In this document: positions 1 through 10,773 of the stretch, in pieces
Numbering within the stretch: position 1 is the stretch's first letter
Layout: every line of letters begins with the position of its first letter
Assembly: GCA_037178625.1 (NCBI GenBank)
Contig: CM074131.1
Coordinates: forward strand, 1,922,001 to 1,986,000
Length of the DNA: 64,000 nt
Reading direction: 5' to 3'
Origin: Skeletonema tropicum
Taxonomy: Eukaryota > Bacillariophyta > Thalassiosirophyceae > Thalassiosirales > Thalassiosiraceae
The notes under the pieces: model-generated
What the model was told of the DNA's origin: nothing
Seen by the model: the letters and a program-made list of their open reading frames with translations, nothing else
Databases searched by the model: none
Position numbers and translations under genes: made by a program

Positions 1-1383
1 GCCGTGTCTCGGAGTACAAAGGATGATACGAAATTTGGAGAAATGAAGCCTCCTATCGATATCGCTTGATTGAACAATGACTGAAGTAATCCGATTGAAT
101 CTTCAAGTTCTGGGCGACTGTGAATTGCTCTTGTGAATTTTGACCTATTCGCTGGTCCCATGAGAGGGTATGAAAATGATACAATGACTATGGAAACGAT
201 GAACTGCAGGATGGTCGCACTCTCTCTATTCCACCAGTTAACAGTCGCGATACCTCCAAACACAAAGGCACAGTTTCCACTTGCAATCATTGTGAAGTCA
301 CTGATGCCACGAATAGAAGCGTACATTGCCACGCACATCCCAAGGAAGATGACAATGGCTTGGATGCTCATTAGATACGATATCTCTAGAGGAGTCCAGC
401 CAAACAGATCCGCAGCGACGGGTGGAAGTGCGACTTGATATCTGTTTGCACGCAAGAAAAGAAGAAACACATCAGAGATAGATGCAGGTGATAGCATTGT
501 AAACATCACACAAGAAATCTCACAACTTACAGTGTAAAGTTGCAGATGAGCGTGAACATGATAAATGAGGGAAACAATAAATCAAACTGAGTGACCGCTG
601 CAAGGAGTTCTTTTCCTCCAACTTTTGAAGGTGGTCCATCTTCAGTTAATGGCTTCTCTTTCTTGGGTGGTGGCTCTTGTAAAAGTAGCGAAGTCAGAAT
701 GAAAAGAAATAGCTCTCCAGCTGCAAGTACCAGCCCAGCCGAGTTTCTTGGATTCAAAGGTATTATGTAGTTGAATATAGATATGGAAGAATCAATCTGT
801 ACCACGAAAAGATTCATTAGAGGACCTAACAGCATGCCAAAACTGCGTGACATTGATAAGGTTGTCAGTGTAGTGCGTTGCTGATCTCTCGGTATCGCTG
901 TCGCCACATAGCTATATGCCAAAGTTCTTCCTGCGGCGCCTAATCCAGTAATGAACCTACCCAGTAAGATTGTATACACAGCCCAAGCACCAGAGGGCAG
1001 AAGTTCTGCTAGAAAGTATATTATAGAACCTAAACCACCGAACGCAAAGCTGGCTGCGTAAGGAGTCTTGTATTTGTTGCCATTTGAATCTACCCACATT
1101 CCGTAAAAGCTCATCATCAACATCATGGAGAAAAATGGAATTGACGAGATTAGACCATATTGTTCGACTGTACCGCCCACCTCAGTGACGTAGAAGATCA
1201 ATGATGGTGTTACCACGCTGTCGAGTGATGATGTAATGTGAGATTTCAGTAAATGAACAGAATTGTTGTGAGAAATACATATGATACTTGCTTGAGCAGA
1301 GATAGATCTTACCTATTAGTGAGTGAGTCTGTGATGTTTATCATCGTGAGAATGACAACTGAGATTATCAAGCCTTTCTCCAT
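1..1383 (-). CDS. Major facilitator superfamily transporter (3' end outside window)
   Basis: A hydrophobic multi-span protein read from three exons: 1313-1383, 531-1217 and 1-441 and beyond. The introns have GTAAG donors and CAG acceptors (442-530 and 1218-1312), and the reading frame closes across both. The first exon gives a short N-terminus starting at 1383 (MEKGLIISVVILTMINITD), which runs into transmembrane helix 1. The 'GRFITGLGAAGRTLAYSYVA' segment is a typical MFS helix-4 region, and a charged, proline-rich central loop (EPPPKKEKPL) separates the two halves. The topology and loop resemble SPX-MFS/MFSD8-like eukaryotic carriers, but no SPX domain is visible and the substrate cannot be read. 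The start is inferred because the frame stays open upstream without another good Met. Confidence 0.72.
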
Positions 1384-1680
1384 GGCTGTTGAGGTAATTC
1401 TTCTGTAGTACAGATTAATATTAAGTATTTGAAAAGTGTGCTCAGGTTTGCAGTGTCGTAAACATTAGGACTATCTTGGCTGGCTGCATGCTGCATGCAG
1501 TATGAACAGAGAACTTGTAAGTTAGTGTAGTGAGCCAGAAATGTCAAGAAAATGGGAGAAGGTGATGCTTCCCGCAAATCATGCGTCACTCATAGCTCAT
1601 AGCAAGCCCAGCGCTCTCGGCTCTTAGCAAGATTTTTCGCATTTCGCATAAACCTAAAACCTAAAACGGAGTCGATATCC

Positions 1681-3430
1681 ATGAGGGCGAACTCCCTACG
1701 CAAGAAGGCGCCGAGCACGGGCAACACCAAAACAATGAAGTCCATACTAACCCTCTTAACAGTTCTAAGCCTCCCATCCCCTGCAGTCTCTGAATTCCGC
1801 CGCTTCGATGGGCCCATAAACGCCGCCAGCAACTACATCCATTTTTCCGAGGGCTACATAGTGACCCCCGGATACATAGACATAAGTAACCTCGTCTTTG
1901 CCTCTGCAGACGAGGGAACACCTAGCACCTACGTCCCTGAAGACAGAGAGTGGAATGATGATCATGCCGCCGTGGTGGAAGAATCGACAGGGGATAATGA
2001 TCGTGGCGCGAATAATGATGATACGTATAACCGCCGCTGGTTAGAAGAAGATATTGGAGACAATACTGAATCGGCCATTGTGTCTGGATCGACGTATGTG
2101 GATATTGTTCTATTTCATGAACCGTCGGAATGTGCAAATACTCGATTGGGATGTGATTGGACGGAGTTGGGTGTTGGAGCCAATGATGGTCTTGGAAATT
2201 TACGATGGTGTTGCTCTGATGATGCCATTGGGCTGGGGTTGTGCAGAGGAGGAGTGAAGCAGGAGGGACGGCTCATTGTGGACCCTGACAAATTCTATGG
2301 ACAACATCGCTTCTTGGGGGTTCCTCCGTCGGGGGAATGGAGTAGAGCTGTGAAATTTGGCATGTTTGATCTCAAGGAAACGGATGGAAATGGAAAGTAT
2401 GTAATGGTGGTTGCGAACTTGCAACGAAGACATTGGACGCAATCTCACTGTTACTGGAGAATATGTCTGGAAGTCAGCACATGGATACCTTCCAGGAAAT
2501 TTGTTTGGAGAAATGTACTTTTACTTTGCAGTAGGGCTGGCTTATCTTTTGTTACTTGCTTGGTATGTTATCAAGTTCAGCATCTATCGGGATGCAGCTA
2601 TTCCAATTTTCAAGTGGTTTATTGCGACCATCTGCATTGGATTTTTCGAATCATTCTTTAAATGTGGCGATTTGTGGGTGTGGAATGTGGATGGAGTGAG
2701 ATTTTGGTTCTCGTTGTACACCGGAGTTCTATTTGGAGTGTGTAAGCGAGCCATCTCCCGCGTGCTGGTGGTCATGCTCTGTCTTGGATGGGGAGTTACA
2801 TGTGACACCTTGGGTGCGAAATTCAAAACAATCGTCATGCTTGGCGTCGTCTATGCTGGTGTTTCCGCGGCTAGAGATGTCATGACAATTATTTCCATCA
2901 CTGAGAACGAGATATTGACACACAATCAAGAAGAAGAGATTTTGGATGTCGTTTCCATTCTTACTTTTATCACTGCTTTCATAGATGTGACGTTTTATTT
3001 GTGGATCTTTGATGCACTGAATCAAACGATGCAATACCTTGAAAGTATGAACCAAGGCAGGAAGTTGAAACGTTATCTTCGTCTTCGATTGTTCTTGCTA
3101 TTGTCGGTACTTTTTGCAGTCTTGTGGTCTGTGTTTGGCCTTGTTGACTCCTACAATAGCCAAAGGATGGTCAATGAAGAAGAGAACGGATGGGTACTCA
3201 CTGCGGTGTGGGAGGTCAATTATTATGTTGTGCTGATGGGTCTCGCGTGCCTATGGGCACCCGAAGCAGGAGCGAAGGAGTATGCGTATGTCATGGAATT
3301 ATCAACGATGGGCAATGATCTCGAATTCGACACAACCATAGTTGATAGTCCAGATGATGGTGACAGCGCTGAGGTTGGGGAAGAGGAATTATCTAGAGAA
3401 TCTTCATTCAGCATCATAGTGCATGAGTAA
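1681..3430 (+). CDS. GOST-family (TMEM87/GPR107-like) seven-transmembrane protein, with one apparent frameshift
   Basis: The N-terminal half is a luminal domain behind a signal peptide. ATG at 1735 (MKSILTLLTVLSLPSPAVS) is the more natural start than 1681. Paired cysteines occur near 'WCCSDDAIGLGLC'. The C-terminal half has seven hydrophobic spans starting at 'EMYFYFAVGLAYLLLLAWYV', then an acidic Ser-rich tail. This is the layout of the Golgi-localised GOST/LU7TM proteins (TMEM87, GPR107/108), which act in membrane trafficking. The halves lie in different frames. The first reads ...VMVVAN and the second resumes CNEDIGRNLTV at 2420. Dropping one T of the CTT at 2418-2420 joins them to about 582 residues (564 from 1735). 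There is no room for an intron. Confidence 0.78.
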
Positions 3431-3501
3431 TTTTAGCTGTTAGGGTCACAAAATAATATCTAGTCCTATAATTTATTTTCTGTTATTGACCCACTCACTA
3501 T

Positions 3502-6500
3502 CTACTCAGCAGAATAAGCATCTAAAAACAAAGACTTCATCTCCATCTTCTCCGCGGATTCGACCTCGTGTGTCGGCGTGAGTGTCCAAACTTCCAGATT
3601 AAGTATTTCAAAAGGGCTTCCGTCAGCATGTATCCGAGAAAGAGGAGGATTTTGATATGTAGCGCAGGCTGATGAAGTCGCTCTAAATAGGTCAGAATCG
3701 ATTGCCAAGCCGAATCCACCTTGTGCAGTGCTTAGAAATGATGGACTCTTCTCGGGAGAGTCACGTTCTTCGTCGGTTGCACTTGGAACGATGCCATCAT
3801 CTGACAAGGCGCCTCCCCCAATTGCAATCATATCAGTTGTGCAATATTGAACAAGCTCGTTTATTCCTGTCCAATGGTAGACATCTAACTCACTCTCCAG
3901 TTTGGCCTGATCGAGAATAGAGTGCTGCAAATCCTTTTCAGACCTCGTCCTTCGCATCCTCCACAAGAAAGAGTTTCCACTTCCATAGTAATTCCAGTTT
4001 TTCCTCCATGGTGTAGAAGTAAAAGAACCGAACACCTCACCTTCAACAGTCTCGATCGCTATGACAGTGTTCTTAGCGCCACGGATGTGTTTCAATAAAG
4101 ACATAAGACACGCTCCATCACGTACCATGGAATACTTAAGCCAGTAATTCTGGTCTGAAGCGCCTGCTGGAAAGAAGTTTTGAAGACTTTCCATTAACGG
4201 AGGGCTTAAAACGTGAGGGTGGCAAGAGGAATCGTCAGCAGATGTGCCTAGTATCCGGAATGGGAGAGTGTTTTCTGCTCCGTAGCCCAGAGAGTACTCA
4301 TCAGAAAGGACACTCCAAGCATTGGGTGCAATGTCCCACATTGACTCATCGTCGTCTTCCAATTCCAGCTCATCAATGTTCTTGCATACGCTAGATACAC
4401 TGTCGACATCATGATTCTTGCTGCCTCCGTTGATTGTTTGAACATTATGGGACGAGTACAGATCTTCGTTGGAAAGACTGCGAAGAATTTCGGAGCTGTG
4501 CCTGTTGAAATCAACAGTCCTAATGATAAAGCTATCATCAAGTGACTTGATTGGAAGTATTGACGAACTCTGTCTGCTCCTAGATGAATGTGCACTGTAG
4601 TCACCCTGTGACACAAGGCTCCTGTACTTTCTAGCTTTCTGTACAGATTCCACAGTAGGTTCATTCTCAATCTCAATGCCTTCACCTTCGTAGATATTCT
4701 TTGACGCTTCTCGTAGTACGACGTGGTGCGCAGCACTCTCTTTGGTTGCCATAGGGCATTCCCATGCTGCATGATCATTTCCGTCGAAGAATTCGTCAAG
4801 ATCACTTTCATCAGTTGGATTGGTTGCCAAGGACTCGGATCCGATAGCTTCACCTAGTCTCAAGGATGGCACGGAGGGAGCACCACTCAAATATGATGAT
4901 AGTGATGCAGAACGGATTGCATGGGCAGGTCGTAAGGAAGGAGTAGCACTCATCACAGATGAAAAGGAAGTCTGGCGAGAGTGAATGGAGCGACCGTGCG
5001 CCAAAGAAGGAGCAGACAGCAACGACCCAATAGAGTCGGAACGAAGTGGTTTTCCCATATGGATTGATGGGAAAGAAAGTATGGAGTTCATTGACCCAAT
5101 AGAATCAGACCGTAGAGGTGCTGCTCGGCGCAGGTTAGGGAATGAAATGATGGACACGCCACTTGAGCTCGATTCATTTCTTACCGAAGCAATGCTACCT
5201 TCTTTTGCAATAATTGACTGACTCCATGAAACGCTGCGATTGTATTGCCTTCGTTTTGGAGACAGTATTGATGATGAAGACCTAATGATTCCTTGTGTGT
5301 TACTTCTTTGGTGAGTTGGAGGTTTGCTTGGGAGATCACCTACGTCAGACTTAGCTGGCGATACTTCAAGCTCATCGGCAACCTCTTCCTTGTTGTCGTT
5401 GGTGGCAGTCTCCTCCATTACTTCGCCAGTTGGTAGGGTAGGAAACTTTGACTTGTCAAATTCTTTTGCGTCGTTATCGTCGCAAGATTCTCGGAAGACA
5501 ACTTCCTCACAAAATGAGGGACCGCCACCATTAAGCAAATAATCTAATGAGTTGAATGAAGTTGTGCTCATGGTCCTAGCATGATCAGCGTCTGCGATTA
5601 GATATTCTTGATTAAGAGATGGGTTCATCAAACCAGCATTGATGAGAAGATTGTTAAGGCGATCACTCGAGCTACGACGAAAGATCTCGTTGTCATTGAC
5701 AAATTTGGTGCCTGCTTCATCATCCCTAACGTCATCGGTATCATTATCAGTGTCCGATGACTCAAGCACATCGTTTGGTTCGGCATCATTTTTTTCTTCG
5801 GTTGATAGGAATGAATCATATCGAGAATATGACGAACTTTGCCGATGAAAAGACAGTTGTTTACTGGCGAAAACATTTTTGAGTCTGGCCATACTGAACG
5901 GAGAGACGCAGCCAGGTGGTTGAGGGACGACACTTCCACTTGAGTAGGCACGCGTCATCTTCTCCTTCCCAATATTCCTCATATCCTTTGCATCCATTTC
6001 TGCCAATTCTTCTTGAAAGGTAGATGGTGTATTGGTTACACGTTCGAAATCATCAACATGTGCCCCATTCTCTACTTCAATGCCCATTCTCATCAATGAT
6101 CTCTTCGCGCTACCTGCTGGTGTCACCACTAATCCAGCTTCGTGAGCACGGTAGAGACGGTTGGAATCTCCTCCCGATGACGATTGCTTTTTGCGAAGCT
6201 CCAAACGTCTAAGGCGTAACTCAGATGAATGTCTTTGTAACGCATATGGCCTGATCAATTGTTCAGTATTCTGACTTACTTCAGAGACAGTGCGGTCAGT
6301 TCCAGTAATATCGAATTCAGTCGATATCTTTTTTCTAGAAGGGCTCGGCGGAGTTCCCTTTGACACCCACTCTTTTACCCACTCCTCCGAACCATCCAAC
6401 TCTTTCAACTCCTGAGGTTGGGATTGTTCTCCACTACTGCCAGTTAAACTTGCCGCAGTCCACCCGTGTCCTGGAATAGACTCTACTTCTCCAGCGGAAC

Positions 6501-6960
6501 CCGCACATACGGCAAATCCCCAGAATAAATCAGTATCCAGCAACCGTTGATGAGCCTTGGTACAAGCGTCAGCAGCATCAGGCCCGTTCGATACCAACAG
6601 AGATTCTAGAAAACTGCGTTCGGGTTTAGTCAAACCGTCCGAGTTTGCACTTATGCTCTCGCGTAGGAGTTTCTTGCTTTGATGCAAGCGCGCTTGTTCC
6701 ATCATCCTCCGCCGATCTCTCCCCCTAGCTTCATCGGCAAGTGATTGACGAAAGTCGGATTTCATTGATGGGACAGATTCGATATTATTTGTGTCAGACG
6801 GAAGTGTGATACGTTGCTCTCTCTCGTCCGACGGTTGAGATTCGTATTGCTTAGGTGATGCGCCCGTAGATGATTTAATTGTGCTGGCGGCATCTGCCTT
6901 GTTGGTTAATGAATCAACTGCAGCTACCTCGTCCCTCATTTTGTCTATATTTATTGTCAT
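3502..6960 (-). CDS. Large Ser-rich protein with C-terminal TLDc domain
   Basis: A single 1152-residue ORF. The first ~900 residues are low-complexity, rich in Ser, Asp, Glu and Asn, and contain several near-repeats of the form 'LRSDSIGS(M/L)' and 'SFSSVMSATPSLRPAHAIRS', typical of a disordered phosphorylated region. The last ~250 residues look like a TLDc domain: an opening helix 'LSPPLMESLQNFFPAG', the core strand run 'CLMSLLKHIRGAKNTVIAIE', 'VFGSFTSTPWRKNWNYYGSG', a tryptophan-rich turn, and the closing 'GFGLAIDSDLFRATSS' followed by 'FEILNLEVWTL'. TLDc proteins bind V-ATPase or act in oxidative-stress responses in animals; the role here is unknown. The strand order and G-S-G/W pattern support the call. 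The frame is intact throughout. Confidence 0.8.
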   Translation of the reverse strand: MTINIDKMRDEVAAVDSLTNKADAASTIKSSTGASPKQYESQPSDEREQRITLPSDTNNIESVPSMKSDFRQSLADEARGRDRRRMMEQARLHQSKKLLRESISANSDGLTKPERSFLESLLVSNGPDAADACTKAHQRLLDTDLFWGFAVCAGSAGEVESIPGHGWTAASLTGSSGEQSQPQELKELDGSEEWVKEWVSKGTPPSPSRKKISTEFDITGTDRTVSEVSQNTEQLIRPYALQRHSSELRLRRLELRKKQSSSGGDSNRLYRAHEAGLVVTPAGSAKRSLMRMGIEVENGAHVDDFERVTNTPSTFQEELAEMDAKDMRNIGKEKMTRAYSSGSVVPQPPGCVSPFSMARLKNVFASKQLSFHRQSSSYSRYDSFLSTEEKNDAEPNDVLESSDTDNDTDDVRDDEAGTKFVNDNEIFRRSSSDRLNNLLINAGLMNPSLNQEYLIADADHARTMSTTSFNSLDYLLNGGGPSFCEEVVFRESCDDNDAKEFDKSKFPTLPTGEVMEETATNDNKEEVADELEVSPAKSDVGDLPSKPPTHQRSNTQGIIRSSSSILSPKRRQYNRSVSWSQSIIAKEGSIASVRNESSSSGVSIISFPNLRRAAPLRSDSIGSMNSILSFPSIHMGKPLRSDSIGSLLSAPSLAHGRSIHSRQTSFSSVMSATPSLRPAHAIRSASLSSYLSGAPSVPSLRLGEAIGSESLATNPTDESDLDEFFDGNDHAAWECPMATKESAAHHVVLREASKNIYEGEGIEIENEPTVESVQKARKYRSLVSQGDYSAHSSRSRQSSSILPIKSLDDSFIIRTVDFNRHSSEILRSLSNEDLYSSHNVQTINGGSKNHDVDSVSSVCKNIDELELEDDDESMWDIAPNAWSVLSDEYSLGYGAENTLPFRILGTSADDSSCHPHVLSPPLMESLQNFFPAGASDQNYWLKYSMVRDGACLMSLLKHIRGAKNTVIAIETVEGEVFGSFTSTPWRKNWNYYGSGNSFLWRMRRTRSEKDLQHSILDQAKLESELDVYHWTGINELVQYCTTDMIAIGGGALSDDGIVPSATDEERDSPEKSPSFLSTAQGGFGLAIDSDLFRATSSACATYQNPPLSRIHADGSPFEILNLEVWTLTPTHEVESAEKMEMKSLFLDAYSAE

Positions 6961-7556
6961 TGACGTTATTTATTTGTGTTTCCGCGATCTTGTATTATTT
7001 GTGATCACACATGGTTTACTGCGCTGTGCACAAGCTACTGTAGCAAGTTGTGATGTGCTCGGGTCTTGAAAGAAGCGGTTTCTTGCTTTCAAAATTGGAG
7101 TTCTTGTTTGATGGTCGGAGGAACTTCATTCTCGACTCTACGAAACAGTTTGTATGTGCAACTTTGGCGACCTCATTCGACGGGAAAAATTTTATGAAGC
7201 TGCATCAGACCTAGATGGCAGAATAATCCCACAAGAGAGGGAATTACAACTCGTGCTGCTACTTCTACTAAAATTTCTGTTACATACTTTTAAGTGCTGC
7301 TCTCTGCTCTGGCTCATTGATACTCCTACCTATAATCAGGAGGAACTTCGCGGTGTAAAAGAGTCTGTATGTGTCTCTTTGGCGCCAAGCGTTGGAGACA
7401 GAGCTGGGTAACATGACACACCATAGAACGCATCTCCGCATGCGTGCGCCAGCGTACCGTAGGTAATGTTGTAATAAGTTCTCAAACAACCCTGGATTAT
7501 TTTTCAATTCGCCATCATTGTCATTGCCTTCATACCCATCATCACAGCTACCCAAC
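6961..7556. other. Intergenic region between divergent TLDc and bestrophin-like genes
   Basis: No convincing gene is present. It must hold the promoters of both flanking genes. Bases 7266-7285 contain a short motif (AAAATTTCTGTTACATA) that recurs near 46.3 kb and, with one change, near 30.9 kb, so a dispersed-repeat remnant may lie here. Confidence 0.5.
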
Positions 7557-8793
7557 ATGACCACCAAATGCGATGTTCCCAGCGGAGGCGCTGATGGTGC
7601 TGATGCCTTCGTCGAGTCTCCCAAGCTTGCCCAAGCAGAGGTCGAGACAAGGCCCGATTTCAAGGAGTTGAAAAAGATCGAGAAGAAGCGCCGTGAAATT
7701 CTTCTTCGGGTAAGTTCGTTGTAACAACTTTGCTGCATCGTAGGCAACCTTCATTTCACTCACATCTTCTGTCATTGTTTCTCAGGCGGAGCTCCCATTT
7801 TGGAGGATCATTATGTTCTGGAGCGGAACGTGCTTGAAAGAGATTGCAACCGATTCCCTTGTGTGGTTTACAATCAGCATCTATGTCGGCATCCGTATTT
7901 ACGCAAACCAAATAGATTTTATTCCTGATTCGGTAGACATGCTTTCGAAAACTAACATTGGCATCCTCGGAGGTTTCTTGTCGTTCTTCCTCGTTCTGTT
8001 CGTGAACCAGACCAATGGACGCTTTCTCGAGATGTATGGATTCTCAAAAGCTTGTTCTGGTAGGATCCAGGACATTGCTGGTGTGGCAAGGACACAGCTT
8101 CCACCTGAGGTTGGACAAAAATTAGTTCGTCATTTCAACGCCGCGCATGTTGCTGGATACGTCGGATTGAATGCCATCGGGATGGGAAGTCCTTACAGCA
8201 AAACCTATTTCTTTAATCATTACAACGCTGATAACAAGTTGGTGACTCCATTGTTGACTCCTGAGGAATTGAAGGTCTTGAGTCATCATGATATGGACAA
8301 TTCTGGTTTGTGTATGAAAGAGCTTGTGACTTGGTGTCAAATGGACGTGGCGCAAGCTAGAAAAGATGGATATCTTGATAGCTATCAAGAGAAGTTCATG
8401 CATAGCAAGCTTCTTGATTTCCGTGCGGCCATGGATGGAATGTACGATTACACTGATCAGCCACCGCACTTCTTTTACATTCACTTTTTGGTGTTGCTTT
8501 CAGCTTTGTATTTGCCTCTCTTTGCCATCGATACTGCCTATGCTGGTGGATGGGGTGCCGAGAAGGCGATTGGATTGGATATCTTGCAGGGTATTATTGT
8601 TTTCTTGCAATGCATTTTCGTTGTGGGTCTTAGGTCGCTTGGAACAAAAATGATTGACCCCTACGGTGATGACTTGGAAGACTTGAGCGTGATCAACTAC
8701 GTGGAAGGAACATTGGAGATTTGTGCTACAATTATGGGGGCCAAGCAACCTGCAAACAGGGAAGCTTCTGGCGTAACCACTGGACTTCTTTAA
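7557..8793 (+). CDS. Bestrophin-like anion channel
   Basis: Two exons, 7557-7709 and 7786-8793, are joined in phase 0 by a 76-base intron (GTAAGT...CTCAG), giving 386 residues. A charged N-terminal segment leads into 'LPFWRIIMFWSG' and a first membrane span, then 'GILGGFLSFFLVLFVNQTNG', an inner helical region, and the bestrophin-like 'DQPPHFFYIHFLVLLSALYL' pair of spans near the C-terminus. Bestrophins are pentameric chloride/bicarbonate channels, and algae and diatoms have several expanded families. No plastid presequence is visible, so no thylakoid location is claimed. The ATG at 7557 was chosen because it is the first Met that splices in frame and sits in an AACATGA context. The family call rests on pattern recognition of the membrane segments. 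Confidence 0.68.
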
Positions 8794-9287
8794 GTCAGTT
8801 TGGGAATTATGACATGTTAGGTATATAGTATATGTTTAGATCGATCTGAAAGATTTCAAAGGGTATGCTTCCCTTATTGAGCTGGAGGCAGAGTTTGTTT
8901 AAAGACATAATTAGGCGTTTGCATTTTGATTTGATGTGCTTTCTCTCCTAATAGGTTCTATTATTGCAGAGCCCTGCTAGTCGGGAGTGGATACTATCGT
9001 GCCGAATGTTGCCGTAGCGTCGATGGGACGACATAATGGTGGATCTATTAGTTTTGAAAATTAAAAAGCACTTAGTGGCGGAATTCCGACGGATAATGAC
9101 GATTGATGGGGTTGACAACGAAATACCGCTGTATTTCCTCCACCGCCCTTGGCAGGTTTGGCGTAGTTGACATGTGCCGTAGGGGGGATTTGTGCTAACT
9201 TTGTGTCATGGTTTGATGTTTGATGGTGGATGTGGTGGATGTCATAGGTACTTTACCACTCTAGGTATTTAGAACGTACGTTACTAA
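8794..9287. other. Intergenic region between bestrophin-like gene and transposon
   Basis: About 490 bases downstream of the bestrophin-like stop. No gene or RNA was recognised. The DNA becomes A/T-rich towards the transposon terminus at 9290. Confidence 0.5.
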
Positions 9288-9289
9288 TA

Positions 9290-9472
9290 CTACAATTTCG
9301 AGATCATTTTTATACCTAGGTAAAAAATATAGTTGAAAATCAACTAGTAAAAATACCTAGGTAAAAAATATAGTTGCTTCTTCGTAGGAATTCACTGTAA
9401 AAAAGTCCGCCAAGGGTGAAAAATCATCATTTCTCATCCGTTATCATTTATCATTGCACACAATGATGAAAA
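9290..9472. repeat. Left terminal inverted repeat of the transposon
   Basis: About 183 bases matching the reverse complement of 12202-12406 nearly base for base, apart from a 22-base insertion on the right. It contains two direct copies of an A/T-rich subrepeat (ACCTAGGTAAAAAATATAGT) at about 9314 and 9355, and an internal palindrome GTTGAAAATCAAC. Such subterminal repeats are usually transposase-binding sites; that role is inferred. Confidence 0.9.
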
Positions 9473-9517
9473 TAATAGCACCATAGCCACAACACAGTAA
9501 CAGTACGTAATTGCAAC

Positions 9518-10709
9518 GATGCCACATGACATAGAGCATCGACCACCCCTGCAGACGAGGAAGAGAGCTGCCCCCCATCCTACGGCTGGCGGTCGAGGCG
9601 ATGGTTACTCACAGGAGATGCGTAATCTCGTTGTTGCCGTGAACGCTGAAGGCATGTCATCCTATCTTTGATCAACTGCGTGCGTTGCATTTATTTCCGT
9701 CGGCTTCAACGGAGAGAAGGCATGTAGCTCTGCAAAATAACGAAGGGCATATCCGACCATGTAGACGTACTGGTAACAAACGTGCGACTGTGCTCCGTGG
9801 TCATGATCTTCTCCTCCTAGCACTCTATCGGATTACATTCCCCAAAGCAACAGCAGCCGAGATCAATGCCTTTTTATACCGAGCGAGCCAATTGCCAATT
9901 ACGGCAGCATGACATTTCGGTTTTACTCACCCTCACAAATATCAGAAACAGAAAAGTGGATTGGGCTCACCCGTAAAAAGGGGAGCACCACTGCGTACCA
10001 GGCCCTACTTCCTGTCAACAAGCACAAGTGTTGGGCGTATTGGAATCTGCCATATCCGTATGGGATAGCAGACATTAGACGACAGGATATAATTGATCTT
10101 GACGAGTGCGGTGTAGAAGTACAGTCGGCTGATCGCAACATAGGGAAGGCTTATGTCGGGAAGAGGGTGAAACAGACTGGACCGTATCAAAAGTCCACTA
10201 AATACAACTTACTACTTGCAATTTCCGGAGATGGTGCCAATCCAAGAAGATGGAGAGATACTTGGACGGGAGAGGGAACGACAGGGCCGAGAATGATTGA
10301 TTTTATTCAGGCGATCCTAAATGATATTGGACCAGGCACTCCCCAGCGGCGTTATTGTTTCACATTGGACAATTTGAGGTATGTGTAATAATATGTGTGT
10401 GTGCGTGTCTGCTCTACTGTTCTGTCAAACATAGATACTTCTCTCACACATGTCATGCCTTCCAGTTCTCATCATGTACAGATGGTCGCTCTTATCTATG
10501 GTGCAGGGCATAGGATCATGTTCCGTGCTCCATACTATCCGGTCGACGGACCTATTGAGTATGTGTTCAATACAATTCAAGGTATACTGAGAATTCGCAT
10601 GGATGCAATTACTGACGGGACATCTCTTCTCAACGGATTGCTTGTTGCAATTGCATCCATCCCTTCCTTTGAGCCATACTTTGTAAACTGCGGATTTATC
10701 AATAATTAG
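9518..10709 (+). pseudogene. IS630/Tc1-like DDE transposase, frameshifted
   Basis: An N-terminal piece (MPHDIEHRPP...GYSQEMRNLVVAVNAEG) looks like the helix-turn-helix start of this family. The frame changes near 9665-9685 (to ...LFPSASTERRHVALQNNEGH) and again near 9905 (to RFYSPSQISETEKWIG). The catalytic part reads first acidic 'IIDLDECGVEVQSADRN', second 'FTLDN', third 'PVDGPIEYVFN'. The second-to-third spacing is about 33 residues, fitting DD34E-type IS630/Tc1 enzymes. An intron at 10379-10465 (GTATGT...TTCCAG) joins LDNL to SSHHVQMVALIYGAGH. Both shifts are of the -1 class, unlike the +1 changes seen in host genes here, so true decay (or programmed shifting) is likelier than base-calling error. 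Confidence 0.8.
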
Positions 10710-10773
10710 AAGACTTTCCATGTGATTCAATCAGTTAGTAAATATATTTTTTACCTATTCATATTCTTCAGTC

